Notes under the pieces: model-generated
Databases searched by the model: none
The model's input: only the letters and a program-made list of their open reading frames with translations
What the model was told of the DNA's origin: nothing
In this document: piece by piece, positions 1-10,900 of the stretch
How positions within the stretch are numbered: the stretch's first letter is position 1
Layout: each line of letters begins with the position of its first letter
NCBI GenBank assembly: GCA_030407085.1
Contig: CM059585.1
Span: 88,922,501-88,986,500, forward strand
Direction of reading: 5' to 3'
DNA from: Trichopria drosophilae
Taxonomy: Eukaryota > Arthropoda > Insecta > Hymenoptera > Diapriidae
Length of the DNA: 64,000 bases
Translations under genes and position numbers: made by a program

Positions 1-1558
1 TTTTTGACCTTGAAATGACCTAATGAGATCTCAAAGACGGCCTACCCGAGATAATTTTTTTATGTCTTGAACGCACCAATCGGAAGTGTCGAAATGTCGG
101 GTTCTTGAATGTCTGTTTATCAAAGTTTGTATTTTGAAATGTCTGTTTTTTGAATGTCTGTTTTGTGTAATGCGTCAATTATGATATATTATTTTTATAA
201 GTCCATTGACTGACGTAATTTTATAAACAATGACAAACTTCTGTTAATCTTATTATTTTTGAGATTTTAGAGTCGCTGATTACGAAAATTTCAAAATTGT
301 ATAGTGGTCGAATTTGTAATAAATTTGTAATTTTTATAAAAATTGGTATCGATGGGGTTTTGAAGTTCGGCACGAATGAAAAGCCAAATTTACTGGAATA
401 AAATATTCAAGGTGTGCAGAACACTCGTAGATCATTCGTAACTAAAGAACTTGTTATCATTTCATAAGTTAAGACTTATAAAATTTTTCTATGTACAGTT
501 TTAAACTTGATTTAGGGATTCAGTGTAATTAAGCACTCCAAGAGAACAGAAGCCTGCTACGTCCATGTTGTAGGTAATTACAAAGTAAATGACATCTTGA
601 TTGTATATTGAGTATTTATAGAAAAATTTGATTTCATATTCGAAATTAGAGTACATAAATACCTACAGATAGCAAATTTTGTAAAAATTAATAATATTTC
701 AAAAGTTTTAATTCCATATTTGAACTACCATTTTGGACTTCGTTTTAGTTTCAAACTCGTAATCAACTACCCCAGAAATCTCTAAATAGTACTCCTATCT
801 TATTGTCTAAATACACTCAGAAAAAAAATAGTTAAAATATCCAGAAGAGATGACTAAATAGGCATTATTGTTATTTTTTTTTAAATAACCAGAGTTCTAG
901 ATGGTTTAACCAATTATTTTTCTTATTAAACTACCCTGAATTTTGGTTATTATAATCAGAAAACACGTAACAAATCGTTTAATTTATCAGGATGGTAGTA
1001 GATGTAATGGCGCCTATGAATTTGCAAAAACAACTGATTACGATTATGATGTAATGTAGGTTACAACATGCAAAACTCACAATACTAATAGAATATGGAA
1101 TCACCCATTATTCTGGTGATCGACATGCATTTACAGTCTACGTTCATTGAAAACAAAGGTGCCGTTAGAGACATCAGCTTTTGTAGTTTCACTAGGATGT
1201 TTTCATTTAGTTATTCAGTTACTCGTCATCGTACATACAGTGACTAGGTAGTCACCGATGTTTTCAGTGAAAACTGCTCTCCTTGCATAATATCACACGA
1301 AAGCACTAAAGTAAATAGTTAATGTCTGATCAATAAGCAATGTTTTCACTGAATATTTAATCAAGTGTATTTATGTATTATGTGATAAAGGTCTCGTATA
1401 ACATTTCTTTGTTGCGAAAAGTTTCGGGAAAGTGTTGATTATCTTCAATGATTGATTTTGGTTATAACAAAAGTATGCATTAAATATGTCAATTGTAGAA
1501 ATTATAAACTTTTTATCAACTGCAAACTTCGATATCGAATTAGATATAATTTGGTCTC
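1..1558. other. AT-rich noncoding DNA with repeat scraps
   Basis: No supported gene. Positions 65-175 hold a loose array of TGTCNGTTTTTTGAA-like units (GTCGAAATGTCGGGTTC, then GAATGTCTG repeats), resembling the T-rich half of the opposed 15-nt-repeat element at 5921-6186. Positions 265-380 contain GAGTCGCTGATTACGAA and a related tail, a fragment of the dispersed ATGGCGG-associated module seen elsewhere in the window. The rest is AT-rich without recognisable structure; the short ORFs here have no family resemblance. Confidence 0.5.
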
Positions 1559-2468
1559 CAATTGAACCCCTGGCGATCAAAAGGAGATACGCTCGAAACG
1601 CCGGAGAATTTGTTGGCCCCTCGGCTCGTAATTTTTGACTTTCGAAGTTTCCATTAGATATCTTAATAGGAAAATTAATTACGCGTATTTTTTGTTAAAA
1701 TCAAAAATTTCTATCCCTCTTCGTTTTTAATATAATCGCAAAAAACGAAATTATTTGAAATATAAAATAACTTAATTATTTTGTCTTTAACTCGTCATAC
1801 CTTTTACAATAATTGGAATTTTTTAATGAAATTTTTAGGGAATATGCACTATTCTATCTACAAACTAACGTATTTTTTCCAAATTATGGTTAGATTATTA
1901 CGGAGTAACAATTGAAAGTTGTAATGCTGTCGCGTCGCGTCGTCTCTTTCACGAATTCCATGAATTGTTACTTGAAAACTTCAAGCCAGATTAGTCTATA
2001 ACTTTACAAAAAAACTTCTTTGAACCTTCCTCGAATATTCGGTGGGAATTTCGATTTATTGAAATTCCCTCGACTCCCGAAGTGTGCAGTAAAACAAAAA
2101 CCAATTTTTAAAAAATTTCCGTAATAACTAACCATAATTTGGAAAAATACGTTAGTTTGTAGATAGAATAGTGCATATTCCCTAAAAATTTCATTAAAAA
2201 ATTCCAATTATTGTAAAAGATATGACGAGTTATAGACAAAATAATTAAGTTATTTTATATTTCAAATAATTTCGTTTTTTGCGATTATATTAAAAACGAA
2301 GAGGGATAGAAATTTGTTATTTTAACCAAAAATACGCGTAATTAATTTTCCTATTAAGATATCTAATGAAAACTTTAAAAATCGAAAGTAAAAAATTACG
2401 AGCCGAGGGGCCAACAAATTCTCCGGCGTTTCGCGCGTATCTCCTTTTGATCGCCAGGGGTTCAATTG
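1559..2468. repeat. foldback element, ~345-bp inverted arms
   Basis: Left arm about 1559-1904 and right arm about 2118-2468 are near-perfect reverse complements with a spacer of about 210 bp. The ends read CAATTGAACCCCTGGCGATC on the left and the complement, ending GGGGTTCAATTG, on the right. Shared landmarks inside the arms are GGCCCCTCGGCTCGTAAT, ATTAATTACGCGTA and AGAATAGTGCATATTCCC. There is no transposase ORF, so this is a non-autonomous foldback/MITE-like unit. The short ORFs on the minus strand are by-products of the arms. I see no clear target-site duplication; CAATTG is itself palindromic. Confidence 0.85.
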
Positions 2469-4175
2469 TTTTATATCATCAAATCAGAAGTACTTTCTAA
2501 AACAGTGAATAAATGCGGTGGATACAATTGAAACAGCCTAATGCGAGTTTGACGCCCGAGTGAAGCAAGCACATATTTTATCACATAATATAAATTTATT
2601 CCCGGATTTACTTATTTTGTTCCCTAGGGAGAGAAAGTGATATTTTGTGTCCGGGGTATGGGGAGTAAAATAGTACTTTGTGCTCAGAGTGCGAGAAAAC
2701 TTATTTTTGTGACTCAATTTGTAATAAGCACTTTTTGTCAGATACAAAAAATGATTCCTGAGTTTTTAAAGCAAAAATAGTCAATAAAATTATCTATTTT
2801 ATTTATTGATATATTAAATGTCATTTTCAGGATTTTTCAAATACAATACTTGCTATTTACAATTCTCGGTGATTTTCAATTTTGTGAAAATAATACTTTG
2901 AGATCAATAGCCAGATATTACGTAGAATTTAAGTAATAACGTTCAAGCACGAAGTATAAAGCTATTAGGGAAAAATTATTAGAGCAATTTTCTCCGTGAG
3001 ACTTTTCTCCGATGGTATCCAATCGATTGAATATAAGCGAAAGTGAACGTCGAGTGGTACGAATCTGCTTTGATATGCAAGAAGAGGCTCGCTTAAACGA
3101 GTACCGTGTGTATCTTACATACATCTTACATGCATCAAAGAACGTCTCTATGTAATCGTTGCGTTTATAATTTAACACGCTATAATACGGCACCCTTTTA
3201 CTCAAATTTTCTTAATACAATTTTCATTAATCACGCGTATCATTTCAAATGCCGCAACTTTATTGGACTTAACCGATAACTGCGGAAGTAATTATTAAAA
3301 GCTGACGGTTAATTTAATTTAAGAAGATTTTAATATTACATTGAGTACAAGTTAAAAGCGTGCAATTTTGTGTAGTAAAAGTTAAATAACGATGGAAAAT
3401 ATAATAAAAAATATGAAAAACGATTAACCTCGAAAGTCCTGCAAATGTATGTTAATTTTGTAAACTTAGGTATTTACATGCTTTAAGGATATACTTTCTT
3501 AAATGAAATAATACTTATTAATACGAAAATAAATATAAATAAATTATTGAATAGTATATGAACAAATTATGTAGAAAATGTTACTATTTCAGATGGGAAT
3601 TTGGAAACTTTCATTATACGAAAATGTATAATTATTTTTGATGAAAATTATTAAAATTTTTGCGGTTTTTACTATAAATCTCTAAAATTTTGTCATTTCT
3701 GCTATAAAAAACACAAAACACATACTAAGCTTACTAAAAATAATGGAAAATTTTGCCATAACGAAAGACTCTTTCTCCCATTTCAGTAGTATTTACTATT
3801 AAAGATACATTTTCACGGTGTTGTTGTTATTCAATTAGATATTCACTTTATTGCATTTTTGTTTATATTTAGAATTTTCCAACATTTCACAAATTTGCAA
3901 ATTCATTTCATATAATGAGTTTGCAAAAAATATGCATATCACGATTTTTCACGAAGTTTTTAAGATTCTTGAACGTTTTGTTTTGCAAGAAATAAATGGT
4001 TGTAAATAAGTCATCGTTTTTTAAGTCAGTGATGTTAGCTTTAGTCGACTGTGAGACAGTATTTAATTTTTAAATGAAACACTGTTGTATTTATAGAATG
4101 ATAAAAAGCGTAAAAGAATGTTAAAAGGCGATAAAAAAGTAAAAAAAATAAATAAATGTATTTTTATTCTCATAA
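2469..4175. other. AT-rich noncoding stretch
   Basis: No gene recognised. A small GC-richer patch at 2540-2750 (CGCCCGAGTGAAGCAAGCAC, TTGTGTCCGGGGTATGGGG) looks like decayed repeat. The 95-residue minus-strand ORF at 2918-3205 has no recognisable domain and lies in ordinary AT-rich sequence, so it is not called. Nothing else seen. Confidence 0.5.
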
Positions 4176-5510
4176 TTAACCCGTTTCGTCCTGAAATGCC
4201 CTAAATGTTTACTTCTTTTCGTCAGGTGCTTTCTCGTAGAGAAAGTCACTCAATCGTTTTGATATAACCATACCTATTGTATTTTTTCTCGAACTTTCTA
4301 AATCCGGTTTCAGATTGACCATATCTGCCGCCATTTTTTTTACTATGGCGGTTCAATCATAAAAAAATCGTGAATTTTGAAAAAATTTGTTCAAATAATC
4401 GTATTTTTTAACAGGAAACCATGTTCGAATAAGGCTGAATCTCTGTATCTGGTGGAGTAAATAGTTATACTAAAATATAGGATGGTTATTAATTCACCAT
4501 TCAAAATGGTGGATTCAAAATGGCGGACCGCAATGAACATTTTTGTTGAAAAATTTCTGGACGCTCTAACTGAACAATCATGAGCTTGTTTTAAAAAATA
4601 CTAAGAATAAAAAATTCTTAGAATTCGCCGAGAAATATAGTGGATTTTTTTCAGATTTTTGAAATGAATTTTTGAAAAATTTTTTTCATATTCTTTTCAA
4701 AATTGTAATTTTTTTTCAAAAAATTCTGAACAAAATTTAATGCATTCTCTGATGAATTCTAAGAGTTTTTTATTGTATGCATTTTTTCCCAAAAGTTGAT
4801 AGTTTTCGAAAAAGAAAAATCTTAAACTATAATATTTGAAATTCATTTCCTCAAAAACTATCAACTTTTGGAAAGAATTGCAAAGAACAAAAAACTCTTA
4901 GAATTTATCAGAGAATGCACTAAATTTTGTTCAGAATTTTTCGTAAATAAATTACAAATTTGAAAAAAATTTTTTTTACAAAATTTGAAAAATTTCATTT
5001 AAAAAATCTGAAAAAATTCCACTATATTTCTCAATGAATTCTAAGAACTTTTCATTCCCAACATTTTTTTTTAAAACTCGTAGCTTCTGAGTTAGATCGT
5101 CCAAACATTTTTTAACCAAATTTTGACTGAGGTCCGAAATTTTGAATCCGCCATTTTGTATGGAGAATTAATAACCATCCTATCTTTTAGTGTAACTAAT
5201 TACTCCACCAGATACAGAGAGTTAGCTTGATCCGAACACGGTTTCCTGTTCAAAAATACGATTATTTGAAGAAATTTTTTCAAAATTCACAATTTTTTTA
5301 TGTTTAAACCACCGTAGTAAAAAAATGGCGGCAGATATGGTCAATCTGATAGACCTTAGATTATATTAGATTATATTAGATCTTAGAAAGTTCGAGAAAA
5401 AATACAATAGGTGTGGTTATATCAAAACGATTGTGAGTGATTTTTCCCCTAAGAAAGCACCTGATGAAAAGAAGTCAAAATTTACGGCATTTCAGGACGA
5501 AACGGGTTAA
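4176..5510. mobile_element. TTAA-flanked foldback MITE (piggyBac-like ends)
   Basis: The unit starts TTAACCCGTTTCGTCCTGAA and ends with the complement, GGACGAAACGGGTTAA. TTAA duplication plus CCC...GGG termini is the hallmark of piggyBac-superfamily insertions (known of the family). The arms are complementary for roughly 350-400 bp from each end, and the centre (4560-5090) is again internally palindromic and A/T-rich. The right arm has a short local tandem expansion, TTAGATTATA repeated near 5353-5385. Both arms carry AAAATGGCGGA/TCCGCCATTTT and GCCGCCATTTTTT motifs. No transposase is encoded, so it must have been mobilised in trans. Assignment to piggyBac is inferred from the ends only. Confidence 0.8.
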
Positions 5511-5539
5511 ATAATAATTGAATGTTTTATAGACGCCAT

Positions 5540-5640
5540 CGGCGAGCAAATCATGATGTTTTTGTGATGCATGCTATTAGAGCATTTGACCGGGAATCGA
5601 AATGTCCCGGGTTCAACTCTCGTCGCATTGAATCTTTTTA
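5540..5640 (+). pseudogene. tRNA-like sequence, degenerate
   Basis: Around 5572-5625 the sequence reads ATTAGAGCATTTGACCGGG, then TCGAAATGTCCCGGGTTCAA and CTCTCG. This resembles the D-arm end, an anticodon arm (TTTGA, a 7-nt loop CCGGGAA, TCGAA, 5 pairs) and a T arm with loop TTCAACT (4 of 5 pairs). The 5' acceptor strand and a normal D arm are not identifiable and position 33 is not U, so it is a tRNA pseudogene or SINE head rather than a functional tRNA. It lies directly beside the TTAA element. Confidence 0.35.
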
Positions 5641-5920
5641 CTTTGGTTCTCATTTATTTCGAAAAATCTTAAAATGTCTCATCCTTTCTCTCTTACTGTC
5701 ATAAAAAATTGTGAATTTTTGTAGTATTTTTTGCAGCATTTCTGATAGAGCAGATAAGTTTCTATCACCAGAAAAAATTAGCTAGAAAAGTGAAAAGTAT
5801 GCATCACAAAAACATCATGATTTCCACGTCAAATACATCCATCAAGTATTTATTTAGTGTAAAAAAAGTATTTTCCATGTGGTCAGTTGCTTAACAATCG
5901 AGGTTAAGGTGTAACAAAAA

Positions 5921-6186
5921 TGGGTGAGGATCGAAAAACCGACAAATCTAAGAGCCAACATCTCAAAAAACTGGCAGTCATAAAACAGACAGCCGAAAAT
6001 CCGACAGTCATAAAGTCGACATGTCAAAACACCGGCAGTGATAAAGCCGTCAGTTAAAAAGCTAACAAATAAGAAAAAAAGACGGGCAGTCATATTTTGA
6101 AGTGTCCGTTTTTTACTGTCGGCTTTTCGATTGTCCGTTTTTCGACCTCTCGGCTTCTTGATTTGTCGGTTTTACGACCCACACTC
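5921..6186. repeat. palindromic element of opposed 15-nt degenerate repeats
   Basis: The left half (about 5931-6065) is a run of A-rich units such as CTGGCAGTCATAAAA, CAGACAGCCGAAAAT, CCGACAGTCATAAAG, CCGGCAGTGATAAAG and CCGTCAGTTAAAAAG, period 15 with one 16. The right half (about 6085-6180) carries the reverse complement type: GTCGGCTTTTCGATT, GTCCGTTTTTCGACC. The outer ends are also complementary: TGGGTGAGGATCGAAAAACC against GGTTTTACGACCCA. A second, shorter copy lies at 32236-32369. Origin unknown. Confidence 0.75.
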
Positions 6187-7370
6187 AAAAAATTACTTAT
6201 TAGCACTTTTTGAGTCACAATCAAACCCCAACCTACGGGATACAACATATCTAATAGGTGTGAAAGGAAAGCTTAGAAATTTTCTCAGTGCTGTCCGTTG
6301 TGTGGGAACTTAATTTACCTTTTTATAGCAGTAAAAACAGCTGACAATGTGAGAACTGAATCGATGGAAAAGGTAATAAAATTCATGATCAGATTTTTTT
6401 AAAACAAAATTTAATTTTCAAGAATTCAAAATGGCGGGCGCAATATGCCGGACTAAAATTTAAATACTAAGCGTATTTGATCGAAACTTTTTACTTGGTG
6501 GTTTTTGAAGTTTACGATCTTGAATCTGGAATTATTTGTCCAATTTTGTTGATTTAAAATGGAGGATAAATGTTCAGAATGGCTTTTTACGAATTTAAAG
6601 TTAGATGATGTTATGAAATGTTTAGTATTTTATTTGTACAGAAAATAATATTTACAGATACAAATTCAGCAGCCCAAAACATATTGGAATAACCCGTTGT
6701 AAAACAATCACGAAGAGCCGTTTTACATTAATTCTTTCAACCTCAGTTATTTGTCTTTGGTAGGTCGTTGGTAAATTAAAATCGCCCACTACCAACAGTG
6801 ACCTATACTTTCCGATCAAAAAGTTTTTTTAGAATAATGTAGCTCGTGGCATTTTTGGTTTTATAAAAACCAAAGTTGCTAAAAAAATTAATTTTTGACA
6901 CTTTAACCTCAAAATTTATAGAAATGACCTCATGGAAATTTGTGCTTACTCATTTCTTGTTCATTATGACCTCAACATTCATTAATACAAGAATTTTGAA
7001 ATACACAAATATGGACCTTTTTCTTTTGAAACCAATTTATAGTTCCATTTTTTGGACTGGTGCACATTTTTTTTATTTTTCACGTATTATTCATATTGAA
7101 CGACTTGTTTCATGTAATATATGAGCAATTTCACGTGAGACGGATCAGTCGCGTCTCAGAAAAGGTTCAAATTTTGTCAAACGGTAGATCTCAATGAGAT
7201 AAAATGTTGTACCAAACATTTTTTTTTAAATTGAAAATTCTTCGAGTTATACACAACTAAAAATTTTGGGACTTTTTTTTAAAAATTCGTTACTATTTCG
7301 TGTTTTTGTTTTAAGAAAACTTATAAAATAGAAGTTGTGAGAGAATGTCTATAGTTTAAAATGAAATTTT
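6187..7370. other. noncoding, ATGGCGG-module fragments
   Basis: No gene recognised. AATTCAAAATGGCGGGCGC at about 6423 and the following TTTGATCGAAACTTTTTACT, then GATTTAAAATGGAGGA, belong to the dispersed ATGGCGG-associated repeat module. The 82-residue ORF at 6876-7124 is AT-rich, hydrophobic by composition and without recognisable domains, so it is not called. Confidence 0.45.
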
Positions 7371-8488
7371 ACTCAATGCCAAAAACATTGTTTATTCATT
7401 GTTTATTTAACAATATATTTTTGAATGATTTTTTAAACTACGAAGAACACCACCGAAAAATCAAAACAAAAAAATATTTTCATCAACTTTGAACCTTATT
7501 GCATACTACAACAAAATTTGAAAGACGTGTTTTGCTTCGTTTACGAGAAAATGATTTTTGAAGTTTTGAGCGGTCCGCTCTCGGTGGGTAACGCTAAGAG
7601 CAGATTAAGCTCTGACCAAGTTCACTGTTAAAAATAGGAACACGCAGAAAAATTGTCTGTGTATTTAATAAGTGGAGGACAACAGACATTTTTACACAAA
7701 AACAGCAGAATAACCCATTAAATTTACATATAATTCTGTTAAATTAAAAGATACTTCTATTAAATTTACAGACAAATTCTGTAAGAATAGCAGATATTTT
7801 TTCTTTTGTCACTTTCTGTTAAATCAATTGTGGGATCAACAGTTTTGTTCGTAGAATTTACCAACTAGTTTTCTGCGTGAAACAATTACTATAATTACTT
7901 TATCAAAAAATTCTTCCCTAAAAATGAACAAGTTCAACCTAAATTAGAATGTATTTTCTAAATGAAATGTGATTGGTTATACTAGTCCAAAATAACGCAT
8001 TCAACGCTGTCAAATATTTTACTGTGCAATTGTCACCATTGTATTACTTATTGTAAAAATCCATTGTATTACTTATTCTAAAAACATGCAGTGTGCGGTT
8101 TATTACTTAAATCCGCATAATTTATTGGACATAAAATACGAAAACCCAATGATTGTTTTACTATACTTCCACCATACTGAATCCACTGTTTTGAATTTCG
8201 GAATTCCGACTTCGAATTTGTAATCAGGGGCTACGAAAATTGCCCGCATGCGCGACCGCGGTATCTCATGCCGCTTGGCCGCCGCCCGGGCCGGCAAAAC
8301 TTCAAAAATCATTTTCTCATAAACGAAGCAAAACACGTCTTTCAAATTTTTTTTAGTATGCAATAAGGTTCAAAGTTTATGAAAATATTTTTTTTTTATT
8401 TTTCGGTGGTGTTCTTCGTAGTTTAAAAAATCATTCAAAAATATATTGTTAAATAAACAATGAATAAACAATGTTTTTGGCATTTGAA
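7371..8488. repeat. foldback element with ~195-bp inverted arms
   Basis: Left arm 7376-7568 and right arm 8295-8483 are reverse complements (landmarks: CAATGTTTTTGGCAT, AAGAACACCACCGAAAAA, AGACGTGTTTTGCTTCGTTT, AATCATTTTTGAAGTTTTG). The interior is unrelated on the two sides: the left side gives GCGGTCCGCTC and the right side a GC-rich patch GCCGCCCGGGCCGG at 8279-8294. A smaller element is nested inside. The minus-strand ORF at 8103-8363 simply runs through the right arm and is not called as a gene. Confidence 0.75.
7641..7879. mobile_element. nested 239-bp MITE, CACGCAGAAAA ends
   Basis: The unit begins CACGCAGAAAAATTGTCTG and ends TTTTCTGCGTG, giving an 11-bp terminal inverted repeat. The interior contains repeated TTCTGTTAAAT / ATTAAATTTACA stretches and no ORF. 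It sits between the arms of the larger foldback element, so it is probably a later insertion. Superfamily not assignable by eye; flanking bases do not show a convincing duplication. Confidence 0.65.
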
Positions 8489-10900
8489 TAGAGATTTCGA
8501 TATCACCACAAAACTATGCATGCAATATGTATTCAGCAATTTTTTGAATATAAATTGTCAATAGTTAAATGTAAGTATCTGTTATATTTCTATATTTGTA
8601 TGTTTTGAAAGGGTTTTTGATATTCAACATTAGCAATTAACTTTGTCTTAACATTATCATGTCTTATTAACATTATTTTTAATGTACAATAAGTATAGCT
8701 TTTGTAAATAAAACTTCGTTGTCTATGCAGCCTCAGTCGGTTTGTTCAGAAGAAGCCTACGACTTTTCAACTCACTTTGATTTTTTAAGTATGAACTATA
8801 ATTATCTCTAAAATTTAGAGATTTAATGACACATAACTTCTATCAGTCATTAAAACATAAATCTAAAAAGCAATCGATAATATGAACAATTTTTCATCAT
8901 TGTCTGCGAAAATATGTGATTGAATCGATGACTCTAGATCTGCTATATACACAGTATCAAATATAAAGTATCAATTATGCTCTTGAAAATATTCAAGCAG
9001 ATGTGCCATATATTAATACCTTTTTTTCCTTTTTTTATCCGTATATCTTTAAACGATACTTTTATAAATTCGGGAAATCATTGTAATAAATTTTAAAAAA
9101 TTTTATTAAATACAACTTATAATTTTTGTAAATGCGAAACTTCTTTAACCCTCGTAGAAATTCGGTCTAGTTTTATCGTATACCGTCTATTTTCTGTCAA
9201 AGTTACGTGGTCTCAAACCGGATACAGCAGAGATATTCACAAACTATAAATAATAACTATCCACAAATAAGTAAAACAGTTTTTTGCTACAAAACTATCT
9301 AAATATTGGACAAAAAAAATGAATTGAAGCTGTCCACATATTTGTCTAAAAATCATACCCAATAACTATTCAGCAAAATTATTCAAAATATGCATGAAAT
9401 AAATGTGGATTGGAGAAGAACGCATAACAAATGCAGCGAACTTTTTACATTCCTTAACGTCTATTGTTTACGTTTCAAGGTTGTTATTGTTTTCATTATC
9501 CGCGGTTCTTGGAAAAATAGTATTTCGCTATTAAACTAGAAGACAACAATCAGTATCTCGTCAGCATCGTGTCAGTTTGATAATAATTGTTCAGAAAAGT
9601 GATTGAAAATATGAAAGCAAATATATTTTTTAAATGTTCTGTTATAACTACATTAAAACTGGGTAAAAACTATCCAAGATTTATCCGAAAAATGTATCTA
9701 ATAAATTTTCTTTCAGATTGATTTTTTATAATTTTATTAATTAAAAATTAGTATTTGGTCACGTAAAGTAAATAACGAGAGTTTAAAATCTAGCTAAAAT
9801 CAGAAAAATGCTTTTTTACCTGGGTAACCAGCGAAATTAGACATACATTAACTACAAAAATTGTGCAGGATTTCTAGATCCGTATAAAAGCCTCTTAAAA
9901 GAATAATAGCCTTAAAATGCATAAATACTAGATAGAAAATATTTTAAAAATATACCTAAAATAGAGAAAACATGTAAAAAATATCTAGATCATCTTTTAA
10001 AAAAAAATGTCCATATACTAGCAAACTACTGGCCCAAAACCTGGAAAAAACTGATGAGTTTATTTAAATATTCCTAATAATATCTATCTAGATACTGGAC
10101 CGAAACTATACAAGATTTATCTGCAAAGCTATCTAAAAATAGACATGAAATTGTTACATTTAAAATGGGTAATTGGCCAAGTTTATTGTTCACAAAATGG
10201 CCAGTACGCAAGGTAGTTAGCCAAAAAGTAGCTAGAATGTAGGCGGAATTTCTACCACGAAAGTCATTGTACATATTTATTTATGCCAGTAAAACGAGTG
10301 AACTCAATTATTTGTTTATATGAAAGAAATATGTTGTAAATTTTCTTTGAGTTTAAAAAACGTTTTTCTTAGTACATATGGTATGGTAAATTCACATTGT
10401 ATTAGTAAAAAACGTCCATATATTTATAGTAAAATTACAAGACATATTATGATTTGAATTTGATTCGCATGAAATCCCATGAAGTCAGACCTCCGACATT
10501 TAAAGAACTGAAAATCGCTGCGAGATAGTTATGTTCTCACAATTGGTTTCAGTTACGTTAAACACATTTATTTATTATTAACAAATATTATTTGGTAAGG
10601 TTTTAAGTCCGTGTGATTTTATTAAATATTAAGATATTTATTTTAATTACTTGGATATAATCTTAAAATTGTCAAAAAATTAGTGCGTGGACCATAAACA
10701 GACGTGATTCTAATAATAAATTACTTTGGAAATGAGCATTTTTTAATGTTGCCTTCACTATGTTTACTGAATTGTTCAGTCGGGTTTCCTCAATATTGCA
10801 TTGGGTAGGAAAACATTGGTTAAAGTCAGAAAAACTATCTTGAGCAATTTTCCATCGAGTCGCCGATTTACGAAAGACAGATTTACAGCGCTGTAGGTTA
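8489..10900. other. AT-rich noncoding DNA with AACTATC micro-repeats
   Basis: No gene recognised. TTAACCCTCGTAGAAATTCG at 9145 resembles the TTAACCC ends of the TTAA elements. From about 9245 to 9400, and again near 9655-9700 and 10080-10150, loosely repeated units occur: AAAACTATCTAAATATTGGA, AAAACTATCCAAGATTTATC, GAAACTATACAAGATTTATC. Short minus-strand ORFs at 10074-10274 and 10672-10961 show no domains. Confidence 0.45.

Noticed and set aside
5540..5640. Functional tRNA gene (Pro-like GGG anticodon)
   Set aside because: No acceptor stem, abnormal D arm and missing U33.
5522..5704. ORF over the tRNA-like region
   Set aside because: Frame passes through a tRNA-like pseudogene and repeat edge; no protein features.
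5931..6180. CRISPR array (short repeats at regular spacing)
   Set aside because: Units are degenerate, contiguous, about 15 nt and present in both orientations, in a eukaryotic context; no spacers and no cas genes.
8103..8363. 86-codon minus ORF with a GC-rich centre
   Set aside because: It lies across the right arm of the foldback element at 7371-8488, so it is repeat sequence.
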